Part shown: positions 18,382 through 27,700 of the stretch, one piece after another
Layout: each line of letters begins with the position of its first letter
Position numbering within the stretch: the stretch's first letter is position 1
Assembly: GCF_002286735.1 (NCBI RefSeq)
Contig: NZ_NRTA01000024.1
Location: forward strand, 1 to 62,741
Length of the DNA stretch: 62,741 nt
Origin: Leptolyngbya sp. BC1307
GTDB lineage: Bacteria; Cyanobacteriota; Cyanobacteriia; Phormidesmidales; Phormidesmidaceae
Direction: 5' to 3'
Notes under the pieces: model-generated
The model's input: only the letters and a program-made list of their open reading frames with translations
The model's database searches: none
Told to the model about the DNA's origin: nothing
Translations under genes and position numbers: made by a program

Positions 18382-19833
18382 ATGCAGACATCTGACGCTT
18401 CATTTGGGTCACAAATTGGGGGCAGTCGCCAGCGGACTGAATTTACCCTGGATAGCTATAAAGATCAGGTCAGCGATCTGATCGGTCGGCATCGCCACCG
18501 GGTAGATTATCTGGCGATTCGGCTGGAGCGATCGCAGGGCTGCGAAATTCGACTGCGCGGCGATCGCCCCGAAGCCCTCAGCGAAGACATTTCCATCGGT
18601 GGTCAAGTGCGAGCCTGCTACAGAGGCGGCTGGGGCTTTGCCAGTTTCAATCGGCTAGCCGATCTGGGGTTGAGGCTAGAAGATGCGATCGCCGCCGCCC
18701 GACTGATTGGCGATGACACCACCCAACTCGCCCCGATTGACATTGTTCAAACCCGCTGCGTGTTGCCCCTGAGCGGTACTGACCCCCGGCAGGTCTCCCT
18801 GGCTGATAAAAAAGCGCTGTGCCATCACTACACCGAGGTTTTGCGCAGCGCCCATGCCGACATTGCCTCCACCGCCGTCCGCTACGAAGACAGCTATCAG
18901 CAGATCTTGCTAGCGACTTCTGAAGGCACGCTGATTGAGCAGGGCTGGGCAGATATTGAAATGCGCTTTGTAGCGACAGCGCGGCGGGGCGAACAAGTGC
19001 AAACCGGCAGAGAAACAGTCGGATCGCGGCGGGCCTATGAAGATGTGCTGGGGCTCGAAGCGAAAGTGAAAGCGGCAGGCGATCGCAGCGTCACCGCCCT
19101 CACCCTGCCTCCAGCCAAAGGCGGCATCTATACCGTGGTGATTGACCCTATCCTCAGCGGGCTGTTTGTCCACGAAGCCTTTGGTCATCTCTCTGAAGCC
19201 GACATGATTTACGAAAATCCTGAGCTGCTAGAGACCATGACACTGGGGCGACGGTTTGGCCCTGAAAACCTACAGATCTTTGACGGCGCAGCGCCTACTG
19301 GTCATCGCGGCAGCTACTTTTACGACGATGAAGGCACGCCCGCTACCACTACGCAGCTGATGACTGATGGGGTACTCACAGGCCGACTGCACTCCCGCGA
19401 AACGGCTGGCGGCTTAGACGAAGCGCCCACTGGCAACGCCCGCTGCCTGAACTATCACCATTCTCCCCTGGTTCGCATGACCAATACCTGGATTGAGCGT
19501 GGCAGCACGCCCGTCGCCGACCTGTTTACCAACATCGAGACCGGCATTTACGCCCGTAACTGGGTAGGCGGTGAAACCAACGGTGAGCTGTTTACCTTTA
19601 CTGCCGGAGAAGCCTGGATGATTCGCCAGGGCGAAATTGCTGAGCCGGTGCAGGATGTCACGCTATCGGGCAACGTATTTAGCACGCTGGCCAATATAGA
19701 AGCAATTGGCGATGACTTTTACTGGGATGAATCGGGTGGCTGCGGTAAAGGCGGTCAGAGCGGGTTGGCGGTTGGCTGCGGCGGGCCAAGTCTGCGCATT
19801 AAAAACGTTGTCATTGGCGGCGACGCTGACTAG
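18382..19833 (+). CDS. TldD-family metalloprotease
   Basis: A 483-residue TldD-type protein of the TldD/PmbA (TldE) zinc protease group, which clips unfolded peptides and matures some modified peptides. The HExxxH zinc motif is H264-E265-A-F-G-H269, followed by SEADMI; other blocks are GTPATTTQLM, SRETAGGLDEAPTGNAR and GCGKGGQ near the C-terminus. No partner tldE/pmbA is in the window. Full length. Confidence 0.9.
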   Translation: MQTSDASFGSQIGGSRQRTEFTLDSYKDQVSDLIGRHRHRVDYLAIRLERSQGCEIRLRGDRPEALSEDISIGGQVRACYRGGWGFASFNRLADLGLRLEDAIAAARLIGDDTTQLAPIDIVQTRCVLPLSGTDPRQVSLADKKALCHHYTEVLRSAHADIASTAVRYEDSYQQILLATSEGTLIEQGWADIEMRFVATARRGEQVQTGRETVGSRRAYEDVLGLEAKVKAAGDRSVTALTLPPAKGGIYTVVIDPILSGLFVHEAFGHLSEADMIYENPELLETMTLGRRFGPENLQIFDGAAPTGHRGSYFYDDEGTPATTTQLMTDGVLTGRLHSRETAGGLDEAPTGNARCLNYHHSPLVRMTNTWIERGSTPVADLFTNIETGIYARNWVGGETNGELFTFTAGEAWMIRQGEIAEPVQDVTLSGNVFSTLANIEAIGDDFYWDESGGCGKGGQSGLAVGCGGPSLRIKNVVIGGDAD

Positions 19834-20268
19834 CTGGGCCATATCTAGGACTACATCTGGGACCACATCGCAGATTGGACGCTGCCTCCGCCCCGGCTAA
19901 GCGCCTCTAAAAGTGCCCAAACTGTAAAATTCGCTACACAATCTTCATCAGAATCTGTGAGCATTTGACCCCAGCTTCACACTATAATGCGGCTATCTAA
20001 GAAGCATCTACCATAATTGTTTAAAGGTATTGGTTGAGCGTTCCTAATGCTCCCATCGTTCACGACTGCCCCTATCAGCCAGCTGGGAGCACTCTAGGCT
20101 TATAGCTTGCGTGAGCATCTGTACCTTTGCAGTTGTCGGTAGCAACCATCATTTTTCTAGTGATTAATGCCTTTTTTATAAGGTGATTCTTCGCTGATGA
20201 ATTTTTACAGGCTGGGTTGCTACACCCCTCATTTGGTCACCTTCGCCTGAAGCTTCTTCGATAAAGTA
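19834..20268. other. Intergenic stretch before the matrixin gene
   Basis: This 435-base gap has a TGCTCCCA/TGGGAGCA inverted repeat (20048-20055 and 20084-20091, 28-nt loop) and a TATAAT at 19983-19988 without a good -35 at normal spacing. No coding frame stands out. It likely holds the matrixin promoter and could hold a small RNA, unproven. Confidence 0.4.
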
Positions 20269-21858
20269 ATGTCTTTGCCTGCTAATACAGCGAACGGTTT
20301 CAGCCGTTCATTCTTAGAGTCGCTGGAGAGCGATTTCCGTACTGCTCTTTTAGAAATTTTGCCTGACCTCAATCAGGACATGATTGCGGAAGTTTTTTCT
20401 GGCATCGCCGCATACGTCAGTTCTCAGAGCGGCGGCGATGAGAGTGATCCTCGCGCTGAGTTAGTCAATTCTTTAACAGACTTGTTAACGGCTCCCCAAG
20501 CATCAGCTAACCCGACGCTGAGTGATTTTCAGCAGAAAGCCGCTAGTTTGGGCGCTAATCTGGGCCTGAATGACACTTTGAACGGAGTAGGGCTAATCCG
20601 TCAGCTTTTAGCTGCTGTGCCTTTCGTCACTCCTGGGGATGCCGCCGCGTTTACAACGGTGACTGCTACTGGTCAGCTTGTGAGCAACGGCAACCCTCAG
20701 AGTCCTAACCAGCTCAAATGGACTCAGCTCAACACCAAAGCCAATGGCAAGACGAGCACTGCCGTCACGTTTGCCTTTGCTGACAGCTTCGCCATCACCG
20801 GACTGGAGACGGGCCGGGCCAAAACTTTGTTTGCCTCGGCACTGCAGACTTGGGCAGACTATGCGCCGCTAGATTTTTTTGAAATCGAGAATCCGGGCTC
20901 GGGTGATGCGGTAGATATTTGGGCGCAAAGCGCTAACATTGATGGGCCGGGCAGTACGCTGGCTTTCGCTTACTTTCCTAGCATTGGCGACATTACTTTT
21001 GACATCGGTGAAAGCTGGACTGAGCCGCTGTTTTTAGAGACGGCTGTGCATGAGCTGGGGCACTCGCTGGGCCTAGCACACGAAGACGGCACCGAGGCGA
21101 TTATGAACTCGGTTTTGGCCAACCGCTTTGCTGGCGTAGATCGGCCGTTTTTGCTAGCAGATGATATCAACGGTATTCGCAGCCTCTACGGGGCTGGCCT
21201 CGGATCGGTAAAGACGTTGGCGATGCCGCTGCTTGCGCCTAACCTGGTGGTGAACGGTAGCTTTGAAGAAGTCCCAATTGGTCCGGGTGAATCTGGTGTG
21301 TATAAGCCGATTAAGGGCTGGTCTGTTATCTCTGGCTTAGGGATACAGGTGGATAAGCGCACTGAGCTACTAGGCGCGGCGGCTGAGGGCGTGGCCTGGG
21401 CAACGCTTGATGTCTACGGTCAGAACAGCACTATTGGTCAAAATATAGACACCGTCACAGGCCAGACCTATCGCCTTTCTGGGAGCTACAGAGGTCGCGG
21501 ACAGTTACTAAATACCGCAGATATCCAAGTATTTTGGGAAGGTCAGCAGGTAGATGTCTTGACGGGGGGTGGTCTCGACGAGTGGCTCAGGTTTGACTAT
21601 GAGGTGAAGGGCGGCGATCGCGCTATGAGTACCCTGGCTTTTCGTGCCATTGGCCCTGCTGATGGCATTGGCGGCTTTATTGACAATATATCTGTGACCG
21701 CTAAGGCATCGCCCCTGGCTCTTGCCGAGGTAGACAGCTTGGGGATGAGTACTCAGCCGCTGCCCGATGACCCGAGCCCAGCGCCCGACTTTACCCCAGC
21801 TCCGAGTGCTAGCGACCCGACGGCTAGCCCCTTTCCGACTGTATCCAGTTTCGTTTAA
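20269..21858 (+). CDS. Matrixin-like zinc metalloprotease with C-terminal beta domain
   Basis: A 529-residue protein. The catalytic domain (about 140-305) contains the metzincin motif HELGHSLGLAH (H261, E262, H265, H271) and a following Met-turn IMNS; FADSFAITGLE and DDINGIRSLYG are typical matrixin edges. Residues about 325-485 (NLVVNGSFEE, GLGIQVDK, GQTYRLSGSYRG) resemble a DUF642-like or carbohydrate-binding beta-sandwich, followed by a Pro/Ser-rich tail. There is no Sec or Tat signal peptide. The N-terminal 130 residues are helical and unassigned. Export may use another route (type I-like), inferred only. Confidence 0.82.
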   Translation: MSLPANTANGFSRSFLESLESDFRTALLEILPDLNQDMIAEVFSGIAAYVSSQSGGDESDPRAELVNSLTDLLTAPQASANPTLSDFQQKAASLGANLGLNDTLNGVGLIRQLLAAVPFVTPGDAAAFTTVTATGQLVSNGNPQSPNQLKWTQLNTKANGKTSTAVTFAFADSFAITGLETGRAKTLFASALQTWADYAPLDFFEIENPGSGDAVDIWAQSANIDGPGSTLAFAYFPSIGDITFDIGESWTEPLFLETAVHELGHSLGLAHEDGTEAIMNSVLANRFAGVDRPFLLADDINGIRSLYGAGLGSVKTLAMPLLAPNLVVNGSFEEVPIGPGESGVYKPIKGWSVISGLGIQVDKRTELLGAAAEGVAWATLDVYGQNSTIGQNIDTVTGQTYRLSGSYRGRGQLLNTADIQVFWEGQQVDVLTGGGLDEWLRFDYEVKGGDRAMSTLAFRAIGPADGIGGFIDNISVTAKASPLALAEVDSLGMSTQPLPDDPSPAPDFTPAPSASDPTASPFPTVSSFV

Positions 21859-22022
21859 GCGATCCTAATGAGACCCGCGTAGCCCAACTGCGATCGCTGA
21901 CAAATCCTGATCTATCGCTAGCTATCAGGACAGTATAAAACCTGTTCAGATGGCTTTTTCTTCGGCTGGCCGCATACTATTAGGTAGCGTATACCCCATG
22001 CCCTCTCGCCAGACTGCGCCCA

Positions 22023-22745
22023 ATGCTTTCGCGAATCACGCCCGACGATACGAATGGCCCCTTGCTGTCTACCGATCAGCCTCATTTACGGCTTTATCTG
22101 GACACTGCCGATGTGGCTGCCTGGCAGACCTGGCTCCCAGTAGGACTTTTTCATGGGGTGACCTGCAATCCGCTGCTGACTGAGCGGGCGAGAGTTGATT
22201 GTCAGCCAGAGATTCTACAGGATTTAGCTAAAAAAGCGTTTGACTTGGGCGCTCAAGAAGTCCACCTGCAAGCCTGGGGTGGCTCCGTTGATGAGCTGCT
22301 ACGAGTTGGCAAGGCGCTGGGCAGTGCCGATAGTCGCATTGTCGTTAAGCTACCGGCAACTCGCATGGGGACAGCGGCGGCTAAAACGCTAATTCAAGAG
22401 GGCATTTTGGTGACGCTGACGGCGGCATACGCAGTCCATCAGGCTCTGATCGCGGCGGCGATTGGGGCGAGCTATGTCGCGCCTTATCTGGGTCGGATTA
22501 ATGACAGCGGTCGCGACGGCCGTGAGGAAATTGCCACCATGCAGCAGGCGCTCAATGGCGTTCGCAGCCAGACCCGCATCCTCACTGCGAGCATTCGCCA
22601 GGTAGAAGATATTGCTGTCCTGGCGGCTCGGGGCGTTGATACGTTTACTTTTTCGGCGGCGATCGCCCAATCCCTTTTTGAGGTACCTGCTACACTCACC
22701 GCTACCGCCGACTTTGAGCGAGCCGCCCAAGCCATCAGCCGTTAA
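22023..22745 (+). CDS. Transaldolase-like protein (FSA/TalB-like family)
   Basis: A 240-residue TIM-barrel of the small transaldolase/fructose-6-phosphate aldolase group. It has LRLYLDTADVAAW, GVTCNPLL, the Schiff-base Lys in VVKLPATRMG, then LTAAYAVHQALIAAAIGASYVAPYLGR and DGREEI. Short members interconvert sugar phosphates, but exact activity varies. ATG 22023 gives a 20-residue leader before the conserved start. Followed 24 bases later by an SRPBCC gene. Confidence 0.85.
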   Translation: MLSRITPDDTNGPLLSTDQPHLRLYLDTADVAAWQTWLPVGLFHGVTCNPLLTERARVDCQPEILQDLAKKAFDLGAQEVHLQAWGGSVDELLRVGKALGSADSRIVVKLPATRMGTAAAKTLIQEGILVTLTAAYAVHQALIAAAIGASYVAPYLGRINDSGRDGREEIATMQQALNGVRSQTRILTASIRQVEDIAVLAARGVDTFTFSAAIAQSLFEVPATLTATADFERAAQAISR

Positions 22746-22769
22746 ACCTAATGTCGTTCCTGCACTGCC

Positions 22770-23225
22770 ATGTCTCAGCCCAACCTGTACGAGCAGTCTG
22801 TATTTATTAAAGCTAACGCCACTAAGGTAGAGCGCTGCTTTACCGAGCAAAAGCTAATGCACCAGTGGCTCAACCCGGCCCTGGTATGCGAGCCGGTCGG
22901 TCAATGGCAGACGACGCTGGGCAGCGAATTTAAGTTTAAGCTGAAGGTGCCGCTGCTGGCTCCGGCCTTACCTAGCACAGTGATAGAACGCGCGCCGGGG
23001 CTGATTGTCTGGGCGTTTGATGGGTTTTTTCGGGGACGCGATCGCTGGGAATGCCAGCCCGAAAATCAGAACAATATTAGGGGCACTCGCCTGCTCAATC
23101 GCTTTGAATTCACCATTCCTAATCCCCTAGTCAGCTTTGGCTTTAAGCAGTTTGCCGCTGACTGGACCAAACAAGATATGGAGACTCAACTGCAGCGGCT
23201 CAAGCAAATTGCCGAAAGACTCTGA
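22770..23225 (+). CDS. SRPBCC-family protein
   Basis: A 151-residue START/Bet v1-like (SRPBCC) protein: the N-terminal strand SVFIKANATKVERCFTE, the helix KLMHQWLNP, strands around LIVWAFDGFFRGRDRWEC, and a long C-terminal helix (ADWTKQDMETQLQRLKQIAERL). These domains bind hydrophobic ligands. No catalytic residues or ligand can be named. It lies close behind the transaldolase-like gene and may be co-transcribed. Confidence 0.75.
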   Translation: MSQPNLYEQSVFIKANATKVERCFTEQKLMHQWLNPALVCEPVGQWQTTLGSEFKFKLKVPLLAPALPSTVIERAPGLIVWAFDGFFRGRDRWECQPENQNNIRGTRLLNRFEFTIPNPLVSFGFKQFAADWTKQDMETQLQRLKQIAERL

Positions 23226-23251
23226 CTGCTGGCATTGAGCAGAAAGCGGGC

Positions 23252-23536
23252 TCAGACAAAATCCAGGACGGTCACTTTGCTCTCAGGCTGAGTCAGATAG
23301 GGCTGAGCTGCTGCTTCAATCTGTCTGAGCTGGCCTAGCGCGCGGCTACAAGGAAATCCGTATTTGGCCTGGACGCGATCGCTGGCAATCTGTAGCGATT
23401 CACGAGAACGGTTCAAAAACTCAGTCACGGTATAGGCTTCACCCGGATCAAAGTAGTCTTTGACCACCAAAGAAGGAGAATAACAGCTCTCTTGTTTGCC
23501 ATCGGGCCACTGAATTTTGAAATGAATTTCAGGCAT
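23252..23536 (-). CDS. MSMEG_0570-family nitrogen starvation response protein
   Basis: A 94-residue protein with the family signature MPEIHFKIQWPDG, CYSPSLVVKDYFDPGEAYTV, EFLNRSRESLQIASDRV and KYGFPCSRALGQL. The family was named from a nitrogen-starvation gene cluster; its molecular role is unknown. Here no other member of that cluster is adjacent, so it is an orphan copy. Confidence 0.85.
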   Translation of the reverse strand: MPEIHFKIQWPDGKQESCYSPSLVVKDYFDPGEAYTVTEFLNRSRESLQIASDRVQAKYGFPCSRALGQLRQIEAAAQPYLTQPESKVTVLDFV

Positions 23537-23701
23537 AGATAATGGGAATAGAGAGAAAGGATATGCGAATAGAGTAGCTACCGGCTGCTCGCTCTTTTGT
23601 CTGCCAAACTACATTTGTCTGCTAAAAATCAGGGTCAAGTCTTGCAGACTTCAGGGTTCGGGCAAAGTTCTTAGCCTGCCGAATGCAGCAAATGCAGTTG
23701 C

Positions 23702-24316
23702 TTATTTTCTCCCTAAAAACGGCTGCGTCTCAAACCCCAACATCCCAGCGACCACGACGGTTGGAAAGCCTTCAACTGAGCGGTTATAGTTTTCAACCGC
23801 CTGGTTGTAGCGCATTCGCTCTGTAGCGATTCGGTTTTCGCTGCCTGCAATCTCATACTGTAAATTGACAAAGAGCTGGCTGGCCTGAAGCTGTTGGTTA
23901 TTGGCGGAAAAGGATTGAAAATTGGCGATCGCTCCCTTCATCTTCTGATCTGCCACATTCTGCTCAGCTACGGTTGCCGCTGATAAAAAAGTCGCTCGCG
24001 CCGCACTCAGATTTTCGACGATCTGCGTTTCGCGCCCGACATACGACTCCGCCACCTGCGTTAGCTGAGGAATGAGATCGGCCCGGCGCTGCATCTGATT
24101 TTCGACCTGAGCCCATCTACTATCGACGGTTGTTTTTGCTTTGTTTAACGAATTGTAAACGCTGCCTATCCAAAGCGCAGTGGCTAAAGAGAGGGCTGCT
24201 ATTAGCTCTTCTAAGGAGAACGCATCGTCTGAAAAAATTTGCTGCTGATTGAGGAGAATGTCCTTTTCTGAAGCAATAGGCACCAAGTCTTTAGAAATAT
24301 TGTTGTCAGAATTCAT
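23702..24316 (-). CDS. LemA family protein
   Basis: A 204-residue LemA-type membrane protein: one N-terminal transmembrane helix (LIAALSLATALWIGSVYNSL), the hallmark YNSLNKAKTTVDSRWAQVE, NQMQRRADLIPQLTQV, and a long helical bundle ending YNRSVEGFPTVVVAGMLGF. The topology predicts a short outside segment and a long coiled domain. ATG 24316 overlaps the end of the upstream zinc-ribbon gene by 11 bases, so translation is probably coupled. LemA often pairs with TPM-type proteins, which fits this neighbour. Confidence 0.9.
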   Translation of the reverse strand: MNSDNNISKDLVPIASEKDILLNQQQIFSDDAFSLEELIAALSLATALWIGSVYNSLNKAKTTVDSRWAQVENQMQRRADLIPQLTQVAESYVGRETQIVENLSAARATFLSAATVAEQNVADQKMKGAIANFQSFSANNQQLQASQLFVNLQYEIAGSENRIATERMRYNQAVENYNRSVEGFPTVVVAGMLGFETQPFLGRK

Positions 24317-25142
24317 TTGGCTCACCAACTCCCCCGGCACCGCCGCCACCGCTGCTGCCACCACCGAAACTACTACCGCTGCTAGAACTAGAGCTGCTAG
24401 AACTAGAGCTGCTAGAGCCAGAGCTGCTAGAACTAGAGCTACTAATCCTTGGAATCACGTATTCATGCTCACTACGGTGACTGCAGCAGTGGCACTGCCC
24501 TATAGTTTTCGCCCAACCACTTGATCGAGTAGTCGCCGCTTCGAGGGTGACATCTTTGACTGCAACAGTGAGTGCTTCGCAGGTCGGACAGTCCACAAAA
24601 CCTCGCTTGCCCAACAACTGAGACCACAAGTGGATATTCGAACTGTTCTGATCCGCGTTAGGAGAGCAGTGTGTACAGCGCCACCCTTCATAAAATTTGG
24701 TTTGAAGCTGTATTTCAACCTGCGCTGGCTGGCTCAGGTAAGGTTTCAGCTGGCTGCCGCTCAGTAACTGTAGAGGATGCTCACAGCTTTGGCAAACAAC
24801 GGACGGCTCTGCCGGCAGCGATCGCAATAGCCGTAAAACGCCCGCACCAGCGCCATAAAATGAGGTCAATGCAGCCATCATTATCCAGGCTGCAGCGTTT
24901 TCAATAAGAGGGGCTGATAAGGTACACAACAAAGCAAAGCCAAAGCTGACGCTAATAACCCAAAACAGATTTTGACCGACTAGCGATCGCAGCCCGGTAT
25001 TTGTTAATTTATTTGTCTGCTCCTTTTTGACGCTGAGCCAAAGCTCATATCCAAGCCATACCCAAGCCAGCAAAGGAGCGAGAAATACTTTCTCTTTAAT
25101 AAACAGCCTCGATATAGACACGAGTATGAAGCACAAAAACAA
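24306..25142 (-). CDS. Membrane protein with zinc ribbons and Ser/Gly-rich tail (TPM-like, lacking TPM domain)
   Basis: About 278 residues: four hydrophobic helices (about 1-15, 17-35, 55-80, 83-105), two zinc-ribbon-like Cys pairs sets (CQSC, CTHC; CPTC, CHCC), then a poly-Ser run and a Gly/Ser tail. Cytosolic zinc ribbons plus a SSGGGGAG-type tail are seen in TPM-domain (YgcG-like) proteins paired with LemA, but the TPM domain itself is missing and there is no room for it upstream. The start is uncertain: a TTG at 25142 is used, and the frame stays open further up into the neighbouring gene. Confidence 0.6.
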   Translation of the reverse strand: MFLCFILVSISRLFIKEKVFLAPLLAWVWLGYELWLSVKKEQTNKLTNTGLRSLVGQNLFWVISVSFGFALLCTLSAPLIENAAAWIMMAALTSFYGAGAGVLRLLRSLPAEPSVVCQSCEHPLQLLSGSQLKPYLSQPAQVEIQLQTKFYEGWRCTHCSPNADQNSSNIHLWSQLLGKRGFVDCPTCEALTVAVKDVTLEAATTRSSGWAKTIGQCHCCSHRSEHEYVIPRISSSSSSSSGSSSSSSSSSSSSSGSSFGGGSSGGGGAGGVGEPNEF

Positions 25143-25162
25143 CAGCTTAAGGCCGCTGTCGA

Positions 25163-25849
25163 TCAGCTCTCTATGACAACCTCGCTTTCGGCCAACAGCT
25201 CTTCGATACCGTCAATGCGTTCTCTAATCAGCTCAGGATATTGGCGAGTGGTATCGGTAAAGGTGCCGTTACTAAAGGCCATCACCAGCGGCGGTGGAAA
25301 AGAGCCTGCGTAGGAAGAAAAGGCATAAAGAAAGGCATTGTCAGCGGAGACGAACTCGTAATTGCCATCGCCATCTAAATCTTCAAACTGGCCGCCGTCA
25401 CCGTCTAGGTAGCCTGTCTCGACCTGGCTGAAGTTATCTCCTTGCCAGCTGTAAACTACGGTGTTAGTGCAGCAGTGAGCGCCGCCGTTAAAGTCTTTCA
25501 CGATGACTTCTGCGGTGCGATCGCCGTCTAAATCTTGCAGACTGATGCTAGAGAAGCCAAAAGCCTCAGTTGCCGCTTCGATGAACGGCACACCGTCGTA
25601 ATAAACCTGATACTGCAAATGCTCGCCGACATCGTCCGCTAAAGCGTCATAGTCAGGCGGTGTGTAGTCTAAATTGATAGACACCGATCCTTCGCTGAGT
25701 GTCAGATGGCTGAAGGCAGATGTCTCAGAGCTAATCTCTAGCTGGGCAGCGGCTACCTGGTCTATCAAGAGCCCGCCCAAGCATACGGTTGTGATGCCAA
25801 TAGCCGCGATCGCCCCTGGCCGCATCGTTAGGTTTTTATCCACTTGCAC
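25163..25849 (-). CDS. Exported VCBS/FG-GAP-like protein of unknown function
   Basis: A 228-residue secreted protein with a signal peptide (IAAIGITTVCLGGLLIDQVAAA). The mature part has Asp-rich calcium-loop-like motifs (LQDLDGDRTAEVIV; FEDLDGDGNYEFV; YLDGDGG) and a conserved GGAHCC Cys pair. Similar short proteins occur in cyanobacteria without known function. The end is 20 bases before the zinc-ribbon gene start on the same strand. Confidence 0.65.
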   Translation of the reverse strand: MQVDKNLTMRPGAIAAIGITTVCLGGLLIDQVAAAQLEISSETSAFSHLTLSEGSVSINLDYTPPDYDALADDVGEHLQYQVYYDGVPFIEAATEAFGFSSISLQDLDGDRTAEVIVKDFNGGAHCCTNTVVYSWQGDNFSQVETGYLDGDGGQFEDLDGDGNYEFVSADNAFLYAFSSYAGSFPPPLVMAFSNGTFTDTTRQYPELIRERIDGIEELLAESEVVIES

Positions 25850-26045
25850 ATTACTAGACCCGATAGCTGGGCCGGTTCAGTCACTACCTCTAATAGCTTC
25901 ACTGGCGATGCTCTCTTCTGCAGAAAATCGTTTGATTTTGTTGCAATTGTCAATAAGCTGCCCAGATAGAAAACCGCCGCAGATGCCTGTTTAACAGGAC
26001 CTACGGCGGCAGTGAGGAGCTATCAAAATGAGCTAAACCAGAGTG

Positions 26046-27281
26046 CTAGCTTTGAGCCGGTAGCGGGGCTGGTCGCAGAGATACCGTCTGGCTTTCACCA
26101 TCGCGCTCAATCTCTAAACGCAGGTCGCGGCTCAGTCCGTTGGCTTCTACGGCATCTTGCACTGCCTGACCATCGGCGATCGCCGTACCATTGACCCGAC
26201 GCACCACATCGCCCGCCCGTAGCCCGGCTCTAGCTGCTGGCGAATTTGGGATGACCTTATCGACAAAGACGCCGCTATCGGCCTCTACGCTCACTCCACT
26301 GTTAGAGTCTTGGTTAGTAGCGTCTCGAATCTCAGGCGTGAGGTTCACCATCTGAATGCCGATGAAAGGATGCTCTACCTTACCTGTCGCGACAATCTGC
26401 TCAGAGATCCGCTCGATGTCGCTGATCGGAATGGCAAACCCTAATCCCTGCGCGCCGCTGATAATCGCGGTATTCATGCCGATCACTTCGCCCCGGGCAT
26501 TGAGCAGCGGCCCGCCCGAGTTGCCGGGGTTAATGGCCGCATCTGTCTGAATGAAATCTACTCGCTTATCGGGAACGCCGACCTGATTGCTGGTGCGTCC
26601 GGTAGCGCTGACGATGCCCACTGTCACCGTGTTATCGAGTCCGAGGGGGTTGCCGATGGCGATCGCCACTTCCCCCGGCTGTAGCTCAGCCTGATTGATA
26701 GCCACCGTCGGCAGGTCATTAGCGTCGATATCGATTACAGCCACATCGGTCACCGGGTCGCTGCCAAGCACTTTCCCTTCAAAACTGCGTCCGTCTTTTA
26801 GCGTCACCTGAACCGTATCTGCTCCTTCTACCACGTGAGCATTGGTCAAAATTTGTCCGTCTTCCTGCACGATGAACCCCGACCCGACGCCGCGCTCAGT
26901 TCTTTCTTGCGGCCCCTCTGAGGGCACCTGATCGCCAAAGAACTGGCGAAAAGCTTCGGGCACCTGGGGAGACTGGCTGGTCACCGTGCGGGAGGCATTA
27001 ATCCGGACGACAGCTGGCCCCACCGCTTGCACTACATCTGCGACAGACCCTACCTCTGCTGGCAACGCTAGACTGGCTGGCACCGTCTCGTAGGTGGGCT
27101 GAGCCGCATTAGCAGCAACTGGCTCTAGGTTGCGAGGTTGGCCCCAAGCATAGTAGGCACCCGTCGTGGCTGTGCCCGCACCGAGCAGCACCAGTGCTAG
27201 AGAAGTCGCTACCCGTTTGCTGACGGTCTTGCCAGCAGGCAGCGGCTGATCAGATGAATGGTTGGAGTGATTGGCTTTCAT
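26046..27281 (-). CDS. HtrA/Deg-family serine protease (HhoA/HhoB/HtrA type)
   Basis: A 411-residue exported trypsin-like protease with one PDZ domain. A short N-terminal membrane segment ([21 protein letters not shown]) acts as signal or anchor. The catalytic triad is His149 in NAHVVEG, Asp in [11 protein letters not shown] and Ser255 in NPGNSGGPL. The PDZ part (about 300-400) has [23 protein letters not shown]. It degrades or refolds damaged periplasmic and lumen proteins. Cyanobacteria have three Deg homologues; which one this is cannot be fixed by eye. Confidence 0.93.
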   Translation of the reverse strand: MKANHSNHSSDQPLPAGKTVSKRVATSLALVLLGAGTATTGAYYAWGQPRNLEPVAANAAQPTYETVPASLALPAEVGSVADVVQAVGPAVVRINASRTVTSQSPQVPEAFRQFFGDQVPSEGPQERTERGVGSGFIVQEDGQILTNAHVVEGADTVQVTLKDGRSFEGKVLGSDPVTDVAVIDIDANDLPTVAINQAELQPGEVAIAIGNPLGLDNTVTVGIVSATGRTSNQVGVPDKRVDFIQTDAAINPGNSGGPLLNARGEVIGMNTAIISGAQGLGFAIPISDIERISEQIVATGKVEHPFIGIQMVNLTPEIRDATNQDSNSGVSVEADSGVFVDKVIPNSPAARAGLRAGDVVRRVNGTAIADGQAVQDAVEANGLSRDLRLEIERDGESQTVSLRPAPLPAQS

Positions 27282-27700
27282 AAATCCCTACACGTATCGA
27301 CGAATGTCTTTAATATCAATATAAGGAGTCGATTTGACAGGGAGATGACAAAGGTATGGCTATCGTGTGAAAGATAAGCGGACATGTCTTCCCGGCATCC
27401 CCAGGCAAATCAGCCCGGCGAAGGATAACTCAGATGCGGTTAGCTGTTCTAATTGGGGTGAAATAACTGAGAGCAGTTACTAGAACTGACTCCAAAGCGA
27501 TGGTTAGCGATTTGTCGCTGATAGCTCGGTAGTAGGTAAGCCTGTAGGGCAAACGCTGTAAAAGCAGGTATCTTCTCAAGTCAGCCAGTTTTCAGTGGCA
27601 GCCGCCTGTCGGTCAACTTTTACCTTTCAGTTCTCATCAGCTTATTTCCATTAGCTAGCGGCTTTTGGAGAGGTTCTTATCGTTTTTAAGGAGATTCACT
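27282..27700. other. Intergenic stretch between htrA-like and osmC genes
   Basis: A 419-base divergent gap. It contains TTGACA at about 27334 and a small inverted repeat (AGCGATTTGTCGCT), but no convincing full promoter. AAGGAG lies seven bases before the osmC ATG. No coding frame is recognised; it probably holds promoters in both directions. Confidence 0.4.

Noticed and set aside
19965-19988. TTGACC with TATAAT as a sigma-70 promoter for the matrixin gene
   Set aside because: The spacer is only 12 bases, too short for a normal promoter, and 280 bases remain to the start codon.
24350-24450. Plus-strand Ala/Arg/Thr-repeat frame (24249-24524)
   Set aside because: It is the complement of the poly-Ser coding microsatellite of the zinc-ribbon gene.
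25922-25955. GGCGATGCTCTC...GAAAATCG between genes as a further insert copy
   Set aside because: Length and centre differ from the 32-nt family; similarity is limited to palindromic ends.
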